DNA of 54,351 nt, taken from the NCBI RefSeq assembly GCF_008923365.1, contig NZ_WBMR01000044.1:1-54351 (forward strand), written 5' to 3'. A program made the translations under genes and the position numbers. Position 1 is the stretch's first letter. The number at the start of each line of letters is the position of its first letter. The stretch comes from Actinomadura montaniterrae (GTDB lineage Bacteria; Actinomycetota; Actinomycetes; Streptosporangiales; Streptosporangiaceae). Shown here piece by piece: positions 25,118-33,670 of the stretch. The notes beneath the pieces were generated by a model. It searched no databases. It was given only the letters and a program-made list of their open reading frames with translations, and was not told the origin of the DNA.

Positions 25118-26311
25118 GTGAGCACTGCACCGCCCGACGCCGACGAGCTGAGCAGGCGCGTCGACGAGTTCCTCGCCGCCCACGACCCGTCGGCCGCCGA
25201 ACCGCTGGAGTTCCTGCGCGCCCGGTTCGACGCCGGCCTCGCCTGGGTCCACTACCCCGAGGGACTGGGCGGCCTCGGCGCCCCCCGCTCCCTGCAGCCC
25301 GCCGTCGACCGGCGGTTCGCCAAGGCCGGCGCGCCGACCAACCACCCCGAGCGCAACGGCATCGGGCTCGGCATGGCCGCGCCGACGATCCTCGCCTTCG
25401 GCACCGAGGAGCAGAAGCGCCGCTTCCTGCGCCCGCTGTGGACCGGCGAGGAGCTGTGGTGCCAGCTGTTCAGCGAGCCCGGCGCCGGCTCCGACCTCGC
25501 CGCGCTCGCCACCCGCGCCGTCCGCGACGGCGACCGGTGGATCGTCAACGGCCAGAAGGTCTGGACGTCCATGGCGCACGAGGCGCGCTGGGCGATCCTC
25601 GTCACCCGCACCGACCCGGACGTGCCGAAGCATCGCGGCATGACCTACTTCGTCTGCGACATGACCGCCCCCGGCGTCGAGGTCCGGCCGCTGCGGCAGA
25701 TCACCGGCGAGGCCGAGTTCAACGAGGTCTTCCTCACCGACGTCGCGATCCCCGACGAGCACCGGCTCGGCGAGGTCGGCCAGGGCTGGCAGGTCTCCAC
25801 CACCACGCTGATGAACGAGCGGGTCGCGATCGGCGGCGCCGCCGCGCCGCGCGAGAGCGGGATGATCGGCGTCGTCGCGTCCCTGTGGCGCGACCGGCCC
25901 GAGCTGCGCACCCCCGGCCTGCACGACGCCGTCCTGCGCGCCTGGGTGGAGACCGAGGCGGCCCGGCTCACCGGCGAGCGGCTCCGCCAGCAGCTCACCG
26001 CCGGGCAGCCCGGCCCCGAGGGGTCCGGCGCCAAGCTCGCGTTCGCCAAGCTCAACCAGGAGGTCTCCGGCCTGGAGCTGGAGCTGCTCGGCGACGAGGG
26101 GCTGCGCTACGACGACTGGACGATGCGCCGCCCCACCGAGGTCGACTTCACCCGCCGCTCGCCCGGCTACCGCTACCTGCGCGCCAAGGGCAACTCCATC
26201 GAGGGCGGCACCTCGGAGATCCTGCGCAACATCATCGCCGAGCGCGTCCTCGGCCTGCCCGGTGAGATCCGCGTCGACAAGGACGTGGCGTGGAAGGACC
26301 TGCCCAAGTGA
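25118..26311 (+). CDS. Acyl-CoA dehydrogenase, catalytic subunit
   Basis: The 397-residue protein starts at GTG 25118 after GGAGG. The FAD-binding FSEPGAGSDLAAL segment is present. Near the C-terminus SIEGGTSEILRNIIAERVLG carries the EGT-type Glu that acts as catalytic base in the medium-chain family. It oxidises an acyl-CoA to the 2-enoyl-CoA. It overlaps its partner by 4 bp. With the next gene it matches the two-gene alpha2-beta2 dehydrogenases known for steroid side chains and related CoA esters. The substrate is inferred only. Confidence 0.93.
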   Translation: MSTAPPDADELSRRVDEFLAAHDPSAAEPLEFLRARFDAGLAWVHYPEGLGGLGAPRSLQPAVDRRFAKAGAPTNHPERNGIGLGMAAPTILAFGTEEQKRRFLRPLWTGEELWCQLFSEPGAGSDLAALATRAVRDGDRWIVNGQKVWTSMAHEARWAILVTRTDPDVPKHRGMTYFVCDMTAPGVEVRPLRQITGEAEFNEVFLTDVAIPDEHRLGEVGQGWQVSTTTLMNERVAIGGAAAPRESGMIGVVASLWRDRPELRTPGLHDAVLRAWVETEAARLTGERLRQQLTAGQPGPEGSGAKLAFAKLNQEVSGLELELLGDEGLRYDDWTMRRPTEVDFTRRSPGYRYLRAKGNSIEGGTSEILRNIIAERVLGLPGEIRVDKDVAWKDLPK

Positions 26312-27381
26312 GCGACCTCCTCTACTCCGAGATCGAGAACGACCTGCGCGCCGGCGTCCGCGAGCTGCTCGACGACAAGGCGCCCTGGACCGGCGTCCTC
26401 GCCGGCACCGAGAAGGACGAGCCCTACGACGCGGCGCTGTGGAAGGCCGCCGCCGGTCAGCTCGGCTGCGCCGGGCTGCCCGTCCCCGAGGACCTCGGCG
26501 GCGCCGGCGCCACCTGGCGCGAGACCGCCGTGGTGATGGAGGAGCTCGGGCGCGCCGTCGCGCCCGTCCCGTTCCTCGGCAGCTCCGTCATCGCGACGGC
26601 CGCGCTGCTCGCGGCGGGGGAGCGGGAGCTGCTCGGCGCCCTGGCGTCCGGGGAGAAGATCGCCGTGCTGGCGGTGCCGTTCGCGACGCCGCCCGGCGAC
26701 GTCGCCGCGACCGTCCGGGTCGCGGACGGCGCGCTGACCGGCGAGGTCGCCGGGGTCGCCGACGGGCTCGCCGCCGACGTGCTGCTCGTCCCGGCCGGGG
26801 ACGGCCTGTACGCGGTCGACGCCGCCGACGCCGCCCGCACCGCCGTGACCTCGCTCGACATGACCCGGCGCCTGGCCGACATCGCCTTCTCCGGCGCGCC
26901 CGCCCGGCGCGTCGCGGAGGGCGGCGACGCGGTCCGCGCGGCGCTGCTGACCGGCGCGGCGATGCTGGCGTCCGAGCAGCTCGGGCTCGCCCAGCGCTGC
27001 CTCGACGACACCGTCGCCTACGTCAAGAACCGGTACCAGTTCGGCCGTCCGGTCGGCTCCTACCAGGGCCTCAAGCACCGGCTCGCCGACCTCTGGACGT
27101 CGATCACGCAGGCCCGCGCCGTCGCCCGGTACGCCGCGTCCTGCGCCGCCTCCGGCGACGCGGACCTGCCGGTCGCCGTCGCGGTCGCGCAGGCGCACTG
27201 CTCCGCGGTCGCGCTCAAGGCCGCCGAGGAGTGCGTGCAGATGCACGGTGGCATCGGCTTCACCTGGGAGAACTCCTCGCACCTGTTCCTCAAGCGCGCC
27301 AAGGCCGACGCGATCGCGCTCGGCACCGCCGACCGCCACCGCGCGTCCCTGGCGGCGCTGGTCGATCTGCCCTCGGCCTGA
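26308..27381 (+). CDS. Acyl-CoA dehydrogenase, second subunit
   Basis: GTG 26308 overlaps the previous stop as GTGA; the product has 357 residues. YQFGRPVGSYQGLKHRLADLW and QMHGGIGFTWE are FAD-side motifs of the C-terminal domain. The IEGxT catalytic-Glu motif of the first subunit is absent, and the FAD-binding GSD-type middle loop is poor. This division of residues fits an obligate heteromer with one active site per dimer (inference from the family). Confidence 0.9.
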   Translation: MSDLLYSEIENDLRAGVRELLDDKAPWTGVLAGTEKDEPYDAALWKAAAGQLGCAGLPVPEDLGGAGATWRETAVVMEELGRAVAPVPFLGSSVIATAALLAAGERELLGALASGEKIAVLAVPFATPPGDVAATVRVADGALTGEVAGVADGLAADVLLVPAGDGLYAVDAADAARTAVTSLDMTRRLADIAFSGAPARRVAEGGDAVRAALLTGAAMLASEQLGLAQRCLDDTVAYVKNRYQFGRPVGSYQGLKHRLADLWTSITQARAVARYAASCAASGDADLPVAVAVAQAHCSAVALKAAEECVQMHGGIGFTWENSSHLFLKRAKADAIALGTADRHRASLAALVDLPSA

Positions 27382-27395
27382 GACGCCGCCCCGCT

Positions 27396-27424
27396 CCGCC
27401 CCGGCGAGCTCGTCGCCGGGGCGG
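27396..27424. terminator. Bidirectional terminator between convergent genes
   Basis: A perfect 12-bp stem (27396-27407 with 27413-27424) around a 5-base loop fills the 43-bp gap between the stops of the dehydrogenase and the convergent PLP-enzyme gene. Its symmetry suits both strands. Confidence 0.65.
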
Positions 27425-28282
27425 TCAGCCGGTGACGACCGCCAGGATCCGCACCCCCTCCGGGAAGGCGCCTCGCTCGGCGAGCGCGACGATCCCGAAC
27501 ATCATCTTGGCCGTGTAGACCCGGTCGAGGACGAGCCCGTGCCGGGCGGCGAAATCGCCGATGAAGCCGTCCAGCTCCGGGGTCGTCCGGGCGTAGCCGC
27601 CGAAGTGGAAGCCGTGCTCGACGCTCCACGAACCGCGCCGCTCCCCGTACGTCTCGCGCTGGAGCCGCTCCACCTCGGCGTCCATGAACCCGCCCTTGAG
27701 CACCGAGAACCCGAGCGCGCGTGCGTCCGGCGGCAGCCCGGCCGCCAGGCCCGCGAGCGTCCCGCCCGTCCCGCACGGGCAGCACACGACGTCGAATCCC
27801 GCAGACTCGGCGCCCAGCTCCGCGCAGCCCCGGACGGCCAGGGCGTTGCTGCCGCCCTCGGGCAGCAGGTAGAAGTCGCCCCACCCCTCCCGCAGCGCGG
27901 CGATCACGTCCGGTTCGTGCTTGCGGCGGTACGTCGTGCGGTCCATGTGCGTGAGGCGCATGCCTCGGCGCTCGGCGTATGCCAGGGACGCGTTGAGCGG
28001 CAGGTGCTCCTCGCCCCGCACCACCCCGATCGTCGCGAACCCGAAGAGGTCCCCGGCCGCAGCCGTCGCCCGCAGATGGTTGGAGTACGCGCCGCCGAAC
28101 GTCAGCAGCGTCCCGTGCTCGCGGGCGGGCCCGATGTTGTGCCGCAGCTTGCGCCACTTGTTGCCCGGAAGGTCGGGGTGGACGAGGTCGTCGCGCTTCA
28201 GGAACAGCCGGAGGCCGCGCCGGGCGAACCGCGCGTCGTCCAGTTCCACGACCGGGGAGGGCGCGGCTTCGGGCAGGATCAT
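27425..28282 (-). CDS. PLP-dependent D-cysteine desulfhydrase/ACC deaminase-like enzyme
   Basis: The 285-residue fold-type II PLP protein has GNKWRKL with the Schiff-base Lys, FGGAYSNHLRATAAA and the phosphate-cup CGTGGTLAGL. Members deaminate D-cysteine or 1-aminocyclopropane-1-carboxylate; sequence alone does not decide. Its ATG overlaps the adenylate kinase stop by 4 bp (ATGA), so translation is coupled to that gene. Confidence 0.87.
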   Translation of the reverse strand: MILPEAAPSPVVELDDARFARRGLRLFLKRDDLVHPDLPGNKWRKLRHNIGPAREHGTLLTFGGAYSNHLRATAAAGDLFGFATIGVVRGEEHLPLNASLAYAERRGMRLTHMDRTTYRRKHEPDVIAALREGWGDFYLLPEGGSNALAVRGCAELGAESAGFDVVCCPCGTGGTLAGLAAGLPPDARALGFSVLKGGFMDAEVERLQRETYGERRGSWSVEHGFHFGGYARTTPELDGFIGDFAARHGLVLDRVYTAKMMFGIVALAERGAFPEGVRILAVVTG

Positions 28283-28923
28283 CGCGGCGCGGGCAGGCCG
28301 AGCTTCTCCCGCAGCGTCCGCTGGACGGCGTCGATGCCGGGCCGCGCGTCCACCGTCACCACGTACTCCTTGCGGCCGAACAGCTCCAGGATCGGGGCGG
28401 TCTTCTCCCGGTAGTTCCGCAGCCGCTCCGTCACCGCCTCCTCGGTGTCGTCCTCGCGCGCCACGAGCTCGCCGCCGCACACGTCGCAGCGGCCCTCCTG
28501 CGTGGGCCGGTCCGCGATCAGGTTGTAGTCCATCCCGCACTCCGAGCACAGCCGGCGCGCCAGCACCCGGCGCCGGACCTCGTCGTCCGGCAGATCCAGA
28601 TGGATCACCCCGTCGATGTCGTAGCTCTCCAGGAAGAACTCCGCCTGCCGCCGGCTGCGCGGGAACCCGTCGATGATGAACCCGTAGTTCCAGTCGTGCT
28701 GCTCGAGCCGGTCCCGCACGACGCCCTCCACCAGGTCGTCGCCGACCAGCTCGCCCGCCGCCATCGCGCGCCGCACCTGCGCGCCCAGCTTGGTGTGGTT
28801 CTGCACGTGCCAGCGGAACACGTCGCCCACGCTGATGTGCACCAGGTCGAGATCGCGCGCCAGCAGCAGCGACTGCGTCCCCTTCCCACTGCCCTGCGCC
28901 CCGATGATCACGTACTTGCGCAT
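28279..28923 (-). CDS. adk: Adenylate kinase-like nucleoside monophosphate kinase
   Basis: The 214-residue protein has the P-loop GAQGSGKGTQ, DGFPRS, and a long LID with the zinc-ribbon Cys pairs CSEC and CDVCGG. It interconverts AMP+ATP and 2 ADP. It is not next to ribosomal or secY genes, so it may be a second copy rather than the housekeeping one (inference). It is the first gene of a two-gene unit with the PLP enzyme. Confidence 0.92.
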   Translation of the reverse strand: MRKYVIIGAQGSGKGTQSLLLARDLDLVHISVGDVFRWHVQNHTKLGAQVRRAMAAGELVGDDLVEGVVRDRLEQHDWNYGFIIDGFPRSRRQAEFFLESYDIDGVIHLDLPDDEVRRRVLARRLCSECGMDYNLIADRPTQEGRCDVCGGELVAREDDTEEAVTERLRNYREKTAPILELFGRKEYVVTVDARPGIDAVQRTLREKLGLPAPR

Positions 28924-28967
28924 GCCCGCAGCCTATGCGGCGCGGCCCGGGCGGGCGCGACCGCGGG

Positions 28968-29522
28968 TCAGCGCGCGAGCCGCAGCGCCCGGCCCAGCCA
29001 CCGGAACCGCGAGCGGTCGGGCACGTGCTCGGGCTCGTCGCGCAGCGTCAGGCAGTCCGGCAGCGTCCCGATCGCCGGCGGCCGCACGCACACCAGCGTC
29101 GCCCGCGCCCGGCGCGCGCAGTGCAGCCGCACCGACGGCCGCAGCAGCCGCGAGAACGGCCCCCGTGTCCCGTGCCCGACGACCAGGATGTCGTCCTCGC
29201 CCGCCAGCCGGACCAGGGTCGCCCCCGGCTCCCCGACCAGGGCCAGCGCCGTCATCTCCACGCCGTCGGGCGGACCGCCGCTCACCTCGTCCAGCAGCCG
29301 GGCGACGAGCTCGGCGCCCGATCCGCGCAGCGCGTCGGTGATCCCGCAGCCGAGCTGGCCCGCCGCCGAGACGTGCGGCGGCAGCGGCGCGGAATGGGCG
29401 ACCAGCAGCGGCAGCCGGCGCAGCCGCGCCTCGCCGATCGCCCAGGAGAGCGCGCATCGTGCCCCCGCGGAGTCATCGACCCCGACGACGACGCGCGGGC
29501 CGCCCTCCGGTCTCGCGATCAC
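28968..29522 (-). CDS. Universal stress protein family (UspA-like)
   Basis: The 184-residue product of GTG 29522 follows AGGAGGG. VVVGVDDSAGARCALSWAI opens the Usp fold. The ATP-binding G-2x-G-9x-G(S/T) motif is present as GHGTRG but ends PSV, losing the last Gly. A 35-residue tail after the fold is Arg-rich. It may not bind ATP. Role by family: stress response. Confidence 0.83.
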   Translation of the reverse strand: MIARPEGGPRVVVGVDDSAGARCALSWAIGEARLRRLPLLVAHSAPLPPHVSAAGQLGCGITDALRGSGAELVARLLDEVSGGPPDGVEMTALALVGEPGATLVRLAGEDDILVVGHGTRGPFSRLLRPSVRLHCARRARATLVCVRPPAIGTLPDCLTLRDEPEHVPDRSRFRWLGRALRLAR

Positions 29523-29550
29523 GGTCCCTCCTGAAGGCAACGGACTGATG

Positions 29551-29566
29551 TGCACTCTAGGGTGCA
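29551..29566. promoter_or_regulatory. Inverted repeat upstream of the universal stress gene
   Basis: TGCAC-TCTAGG-GTGCA lies 29 bp upstream of the usp GTG, where the promoter is expected. It does not match the DosR box. It is a candidate operator only. Confidence 0.35.
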
Positions 29567-29598
29567 GGCATACCCGTTCCGACGGAAGTGTTTCCGCT

Positions 29599-31056
29599 TC
29601 AGGAAAGCCGAGTTTCCGCAATCGTCACCGGCGTGTCGCCCGCGGGCCGCTCGCCCGGGGCCGCCGCCGGACGCCCGGCACGGGCGCCCGCCGGCCTCGC
29701 GCCGAAGCCGGACAGGACCGACTCCAGCAGCGGCAGCGCCGCCCCCGCCCGCTTCGCGCGGATCACCACGTCCCACGCCGGCTCGAACTTCTTCCACCCG
29801 CCCGCGTAGGCCGCGTGCCGGGCCTTGCCGCGCAGCGTGGGCTTCGACGCGGCGCCCCGCGCGATGTTCCGCCACCGGTAGAAGTTCCGGTAGGCGCGCC
29901 AGTAGCCGTCCTCCAGCTGCGTGGCGGTCATCCGGGCGGGCTTGAACACGACGGTACGGGTGTCGTAGCGGTCCCAGTCGCGGTGCAGGATCCGCCCGGC
30001 CTTCTCCATCCGGGCGTACAGCCGCGTACCGGGATACGGCGTCATGATGTGGAACGTCGCGGTCTCGATGCCCTGGCCGACCGCCCACTCCACCGTCCGC
30101 TCGAACACGCTCGGATCGTCCTGGTCCATGCCGAACACGAAGCTGCCGTTCACCATGACGCCGTGATCGTGCAGGCGCCTGATCACCTGCCCGTAGTCCC
30201 GGTCGATGTTCTGCCACTTGCGCTGCTCTTTGAGGTTGCCGGCATTGACGGTCTCGAACCCCACGAACAGGCTGCGCAGCCCCGACTCCACCGCCTTCTC
30301 CAGCAGCCCGGGCCGCAGCACCGACTGGACCGTCCCCGCGGCCTGCCACAGCCGCCCCATGCCGCGCATCCCGTCGAACAGGGCCCCCGCGAACCGGGCG
30401 TTGCCGAACAGGTGATCGTCCAGGAAGTACAGGTGCCGTCCCGGCAGCCGGTCGATCTCGCCGAGCGCGGCGTCCACGGTCTGCGTGTAGAACGACTTGC
30501 CGCCCTCGAAGAACGCCTCCTTGTAGCAGAAGTCGCAGACGTGCGGGCACCCGCGGGACACGACGATCGAGTTCGGCACGAGGTACCGGCGCCGGTCGAT
30601 CAGGTCCCGCCGCACCGGCGGCAGCCCCGCCAGCGTCCGCTCGGACGAGTCGTAGCGCGGCGCCGGCCGCCCCGCCCGCAGGTCCGCGAGGAAGCGCGGC
30701 CAGGTGTCCTCACCGGGCCCGCAGAAGATCGTGTCGGCGTGCGCCGCCGCCTCGTCCGGCAGCGACGTCACGTGCAGCCCGCCGAGGCACACGTGCGCGC
30801 CCTTGGCGCGGTAGTGGTCCGCCAGCTCGTAGGCGCGCCGCGCGGACGTGATGTACACCTGGATCACCACCAGGTCCGGCTCGTCGGACACGTCGACCTT
30901 CTGGACGTGCTCGTCGGTGAGCGTCACCTCGTCGCCGGGGTCGAGGTACCCGGCGAGGGTCGCGAGCCCGAGAGGCGGGAACAGCGAGTACTTGATCGGC
31001 CTGAAGAACGGCGAGGACGCCTCCGTCAGGGCGGGCAGGATCATCTTCACGCGCAT
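29599..31056 (-). CDS. B12-binding-domain radical SAM protein
   Basis: The 485-residue protein has an N-terminal cobalamin-binding Rossmann domain (about 1-150; GGLHVTSLPDEAAAHADTI) without the base-on DxHxxG motif. A radical SAM barrel follows, with cluster motif CPHVCDFC. A helical C-terminal region contains the WRAYRNFYRWRN and WKKFEPAWD segments. Family members methylate unactivated carbon or rearrange lipids and cofactors. The nearest group includes hopanoid-type enzymes, but no hopanoid genes are here. An upstream cyclase-like gene lies 75 bp away in the same direction. Confidence 0.9.
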   Translation of the reverse strand: MRVKMILPALTEASSPFFRPIKYSLFPPLGLATLAGYLDPGDEVTLTDEHVQKVDVSDEPDLVVIQVYITSARRAYELADHYRAKGAHVCLGGLHVTSLPDEAAAHADTIFCGPGEDTWPRFLADLRAGRPAPRYDSSERTLAGLPPVRRDLIDRRRYLVPNSIVVSRGCPHVCDFCYKEAFFEGGKSFYTQTVDAALGEIDRLPGRHLYFLDDHLFGNARFAGALFDGMRGMGRLWQAAGTVQSVLRPGLLEKAVESGLRSLFVGFETVNAGNLKEQRKWQNIDRDYGQVIRRLHDHGVMVNGSFVFGMDQDDPSVFERTVEWAVGQGIETATFHIMTPYPGTRLYARMEKAGRILHRDWDRYDTRTVVFKPARMTATQLEDGYWRAYRNFYRWRNIARGAASKPTLRGKARHAAYAGGWKKFEPAWDVVIRAKRAGAALPLLESVLSGFGARPAGARAGRPAAAPGERPAGDTPVTIAETRLS

Positions 31057-31131
31057 GCCCCAACGCTCCCGCCCGAAAGAGCAGGCCCTGTGCCGCCGAT
31101 GTGGAGATCCCGTGGAGGCCCGGCCGGGAGG

Positions 31132-31821
31132 CTACGCCGCCACGGCGCCGCTCCGCGACAGCCACAGCCAGCCGACGGCCTTGGTCTCCTTGCACGCCAC
31201 CTGGACGGCCCGGTACCGCTCCTGCTCGACGTAGGGACCGCTGCAGACCACGTCCTCGAACAACCGCTCGCCGGCGAGCAGGCCGAGATCGGAGCCGGAC
31301 AGGTCGATGGCCTCCTTGAACGAGGGCGCCTCCAGGAGCCGGAAGAGCTCGATCACCACGCGGCCGGACACGCCGTACTCGTCCCATCGGACCGAGCCGG
31401 CGGTCACCGCGACCCGCATCCGCAGCCTCGCGACATCGCTCCGGTACAGGTTCCACTGCCGGAGCATCGCGCTGAGATGGTTCGCGAGCGGGTCGAGGAG
31501 AAGGTGACCCGGAATCTCCGGCGGCAGGACCACCAGGATCCCGTCGCCGCGATCCTCGGCATGGCAGGCCTGCCACGGAATGCAGGTCATCGCGAGCGCC
31601 CGCTGGACGGTCGCGTACATGGCGTGACGCAGTTCGAGCTGGACGATCTCGTCCCGGTCCAGGGCGCTGAACGCCACCACGTCCACCGCGAGAAGGCACG
31701 TGTGAAGCCGGGCGGCGGCCGGATGCGGCGCAGTGTGCGGCCGGCGGCCCATGAAATGCGCCGGTGTGACGGAAGCGTCCCGTGACCCTGGAATCCGGTC
31801 GCGTGCAAGACGTATCCTCAT
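31132..31821 (-). CDS. Degenerate class III nucleotidyl-cyclase-like protein
   Basis: The protein has up to 229 residues; ATG 31752 is an alternative start. The body resembles the cyclase homology domain: CLLAVDVVAFSALD with a metal Asp, DRGDGILVVL with the second, RMRVAVTAGSVRWDEYG, then GRVVIELFRLLEA. In active enzymes the last region carries Asn-x3-Arg; here the Asn position is Glu while the Arg stays. That points to a sensor or pseudo-cyclase, common in actinomycetes near regulators. The same-strand radical SAM gene follows. No function is proved. Confidence 0.7.
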   Translation of the reverse strand: MRIRLARDRIPGSRDASVTPAHFMGRRPHTAPHPAAARLHTCLLAVDVVAFSALDRDEIVQLELRHAMYATVQRALAMTCIPWQACHAEDRGDGILVVLPPEIPGHLLLDPLANHLSAMLRQWNLYRSDVARLRMRVAVTAGSVRWDEYGVSGRVVIELFRLLEAPSFKEAIDLSGSDLGLLAGERLFEDVVCSGPYVEQERYRAVQVACKETKAVGWLWLSRSGAVAA

Positions 31822-32423
31822 AGAGGATCGAGGCCTTTCTGGGAATGGCCGGCAGGTCTGCCGCGGGGCTCCTGTAGCAGCAGGGGTCCCGCCACCTTCG
31901 GTACGGGTGACCGGCTTGTGCCGCCCTGCCGCCGCGAGGTGGTGGTTCCGCGGTCATCCACTATTATGCAGCCGCCCGCCGAAGTGCCCGTGCCGTCGGC
32001 TGATTGCCTGGCGCAGATCTGCGCGCCGCAGATCGCAAGAAACTTTTTCTCCACCTGTCGCCGCGAGAAGTGGCAAACCGGTGCCACGCGTCCTGCGGGA
32101 GGGCGCCCGGGCGAGTGGCGTGGTGGAAGTAGGCGGAGCGACCGCTGTCAAACCGCCACATGGTGGTTGCCCGCCTATGGGCGGTGCCGGTGTGACTCGA
32201 GTGGCGGCACCGTACCGGCGGGGCGGGGCCGCTCGGCCATCGGCGAGGTACCGGATCGCGTCCCGCCGTTGTCCGACTGCATTCTGCGACCTGGTGCAAA
32301 TGGGTCTGGCAAACTGCTACGTCGCTGATTTAATGGAGGCACCCTGGAGGGCGGCGAACAGCGACGTTCCGGTCTGCCGGGAAGAGTCAAGGGTGATCTT
32401 CACTCGGTGAGTAAGAGGTCGCG
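31822..32423. other. 602-bp gene-poor spacer with palindromes
   Basis: This region separates the divergent cyclase-like and XRE genes and is less GC-rich than its surroundings. It contains the perfect palindrome GCGCAGATCTGCGC (32011-32024). An 89-codon minus-strand frame (31818-32087) ends in an ATGA overlap with the cyclase-like start but shows no recognisable domain. No confident gene, terminator or attachment site is seen. Both flanking genes must draw promoters from here. Confidence 0.5.
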
Positions 32424-33305
32424 ATGAGCATGCCCTCGAGATTTGGGCCGGTGGTCCAGCGCGCGATCCTGACCAGCGAGCTCCAGCGTCTCCGGCAGGC
32501 GAAGGGGGTGACGCAGGAGCAGGTCGCCGCCGCTCTCGACTGGTCGACCTCGAAACTCATCCGAATCGAGGGCGGCACCGTCGGCGTCTCCACCACCGAT
32601 CTGCACGCCCTGCTGCGGCACTACGGGATTCAGGACGGAGACCCGGAAGTCGGGAAGCTGACCGAAATCGCCCGCGAGGCCCGGCAGCGGGGCTGGTGGG
32701 CGCCCTACCGGCACGAGCTGGCCGCCGATTTCCTTCGCTACCTCGGATATGAGACCGGGGCGTCGGTCATTCGCAGTTTCCAGCCGTTGCTCGTTCCCGG
32801 GCTCCTGCAGACCGAGGAGTACGCGAATGCGGTGACCATCGAACTCGTGTCGTCGCCGGCCGAGCGCGACGTCGTGGTGGAGGTGCGGATGCAGCGTCAG
32901 GAGGAGGTGTTCAGCCGGGCTGATCCACCGCAACTCATGATGGTGATGGACGAGGCGGTGCTGCGCCGCAGGGTGGGCGGGCAGGTCGACTCCGGTGTGA
33001 TGCCGCGGCAGCTCCGGCACATCCTCGATGTCCTGGAAAGGCCCAACGTCTCGGTCGAGGTGATCCCCTTCTCGAAGGGGGCGCACTTCGGGATGAAGGG
33101 CGAGTTCACCATCCTCGAATTCACTGATCCGCGGGTCAACGACGTCCTCTTCCTCGAGCTGACCGGAGTGTGGGACGTGACCGTCGTGGACCGGGACCCG
33201 CGGATCACCGAATACCGGGCGGCGTACGAGAACCTGCGGCAGCTGGCCATGCCGCCCGAGGAGACGGGCCCCTTCATCGAGGAGATCATCGCTTCGATGA
33301 CGTGA
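32424..33305 (+). CDS. XRE-family regulator with DUF5753 (Scr1-like antitoxin group)
   Basis: The 293-residue protein starts at ATG 32424 after AGAGG. The N-terminal HTH (about 18-70; KGVTQEQVAAALDWSTSKLIRIE) is followed by the C-terminal DUF5753 domain (about 95-285), including GLLQTEEYA and MRQRQ-like MQRQEEVF. In actinomycetes this architecture pairs with a DUF397 gene and controls development or antibiotic pathways. Here the DUF397 gene follows after an unusually long 365-bp gap. Confidence 0.92.
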   Translation: MSMPSRFGPVVQRAILTSELQRLRQAKGVTQEQVAAALDWSTSKLIRIEGGTVGVSTTDLHALLRHYGIQDGDPEVGKLTEIAREARQRGWWAPYRHELAADFLRYLGYETGASVIRSFQPLLVPGLLQTEEYANAVTIELVSSPAERDVVVEVRMQRQEEVFSRADPPQLMMVMDEAVLRRRVGGQVDSGVMPRQLRHILDVLERPNVSVEVIPFSKGAHFGMKGEFTILEFTDPRVNDVLFLELTGVWDVTVVDRDPRITEYRAAYENLRQLAMPPEETGPFIEEIIASMT

Positions 33306-33670
33306 CGCCCGGCGGGGCGTGACCGGGTGGTTTCCGTCCGTGGCGCGGGCGTCGGCGAGGTGGCTCCACCCTGCACCCCCAGCCCATCCCAAAAACTCCG
33401 CAATTGCTCATCAATGCGCCGAATGTAGGTTTATGGGTGGTGCGTGTCTGAAAATCCTCTTCTATCGGCCCGCGAAGCAGGGATGGCGGCTTCGTCGAAG
33501 ATGCTGGAACGGGGTTGTTCGTAAGGGTGCAGCGTCTTGGGGGAAGTGCTAAAACTTTGCTGTCGTATGAGCGGCCGCCGTAGGTGGCGGTCGCTCACAC
33601 GGGTAGTCATCGCGTGACACTGCGGTCAAGAACTACGGGTCCCTTGCAGGGCCTGGCCTGGAAGGATTTG
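33306..33670. other. 365-bp structured spacer between XRE and DUF397 genes
   Basis: The spacer is markedly less GC-rich than its neighbours. TTGCTC (33404-33409) and TAGGTT (33426-33431), 16 bp apart, form a plausible promoter for the DUF397 gene with a leader of about 230 bases. A 39-codon cationic frame (33433-33552) lies inside; I do not claim it is translated. Confidence 0.45.
33568..33597 (+). other. 12-bp stem-loop in the DUF397 leader
   Basis: Bases 33568-33579 pair with 33586-33597 around a 6-base loop, with one G-U. No U-run follows. It may be a terminator for the XRE transcript or a leader structure acting on the DUF397 gene. Confidence 0.5.

Noticed and set aside
29551..29566. A DosR box for the universal stress gene
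   Set aside because: The inverted repeat TGCAC-N6-GTGCA lacks the GGGACT...AGTCCC pattern of DosR sites.
32011..32024. The palindrome GCGCAGATCTGCGC as an attachment or resolution site
   Set aside because: No integrase gene, no duplicated copy and no tRNA are present to support it.
31818..32087. An 89-codon minus-strand frame ending in an ATGA overlap with the cyclase-like gene
   Set aside because: No domain, unusual composition and no clear ribosome-binding site; the overlap may be chance. Mentioned only in the spacer entry.
33433..33552. A 39-codon cationic frame in the XRE-DUF397 spacer
   Set aside because: No initiation site of its own and not needed to explain the region.
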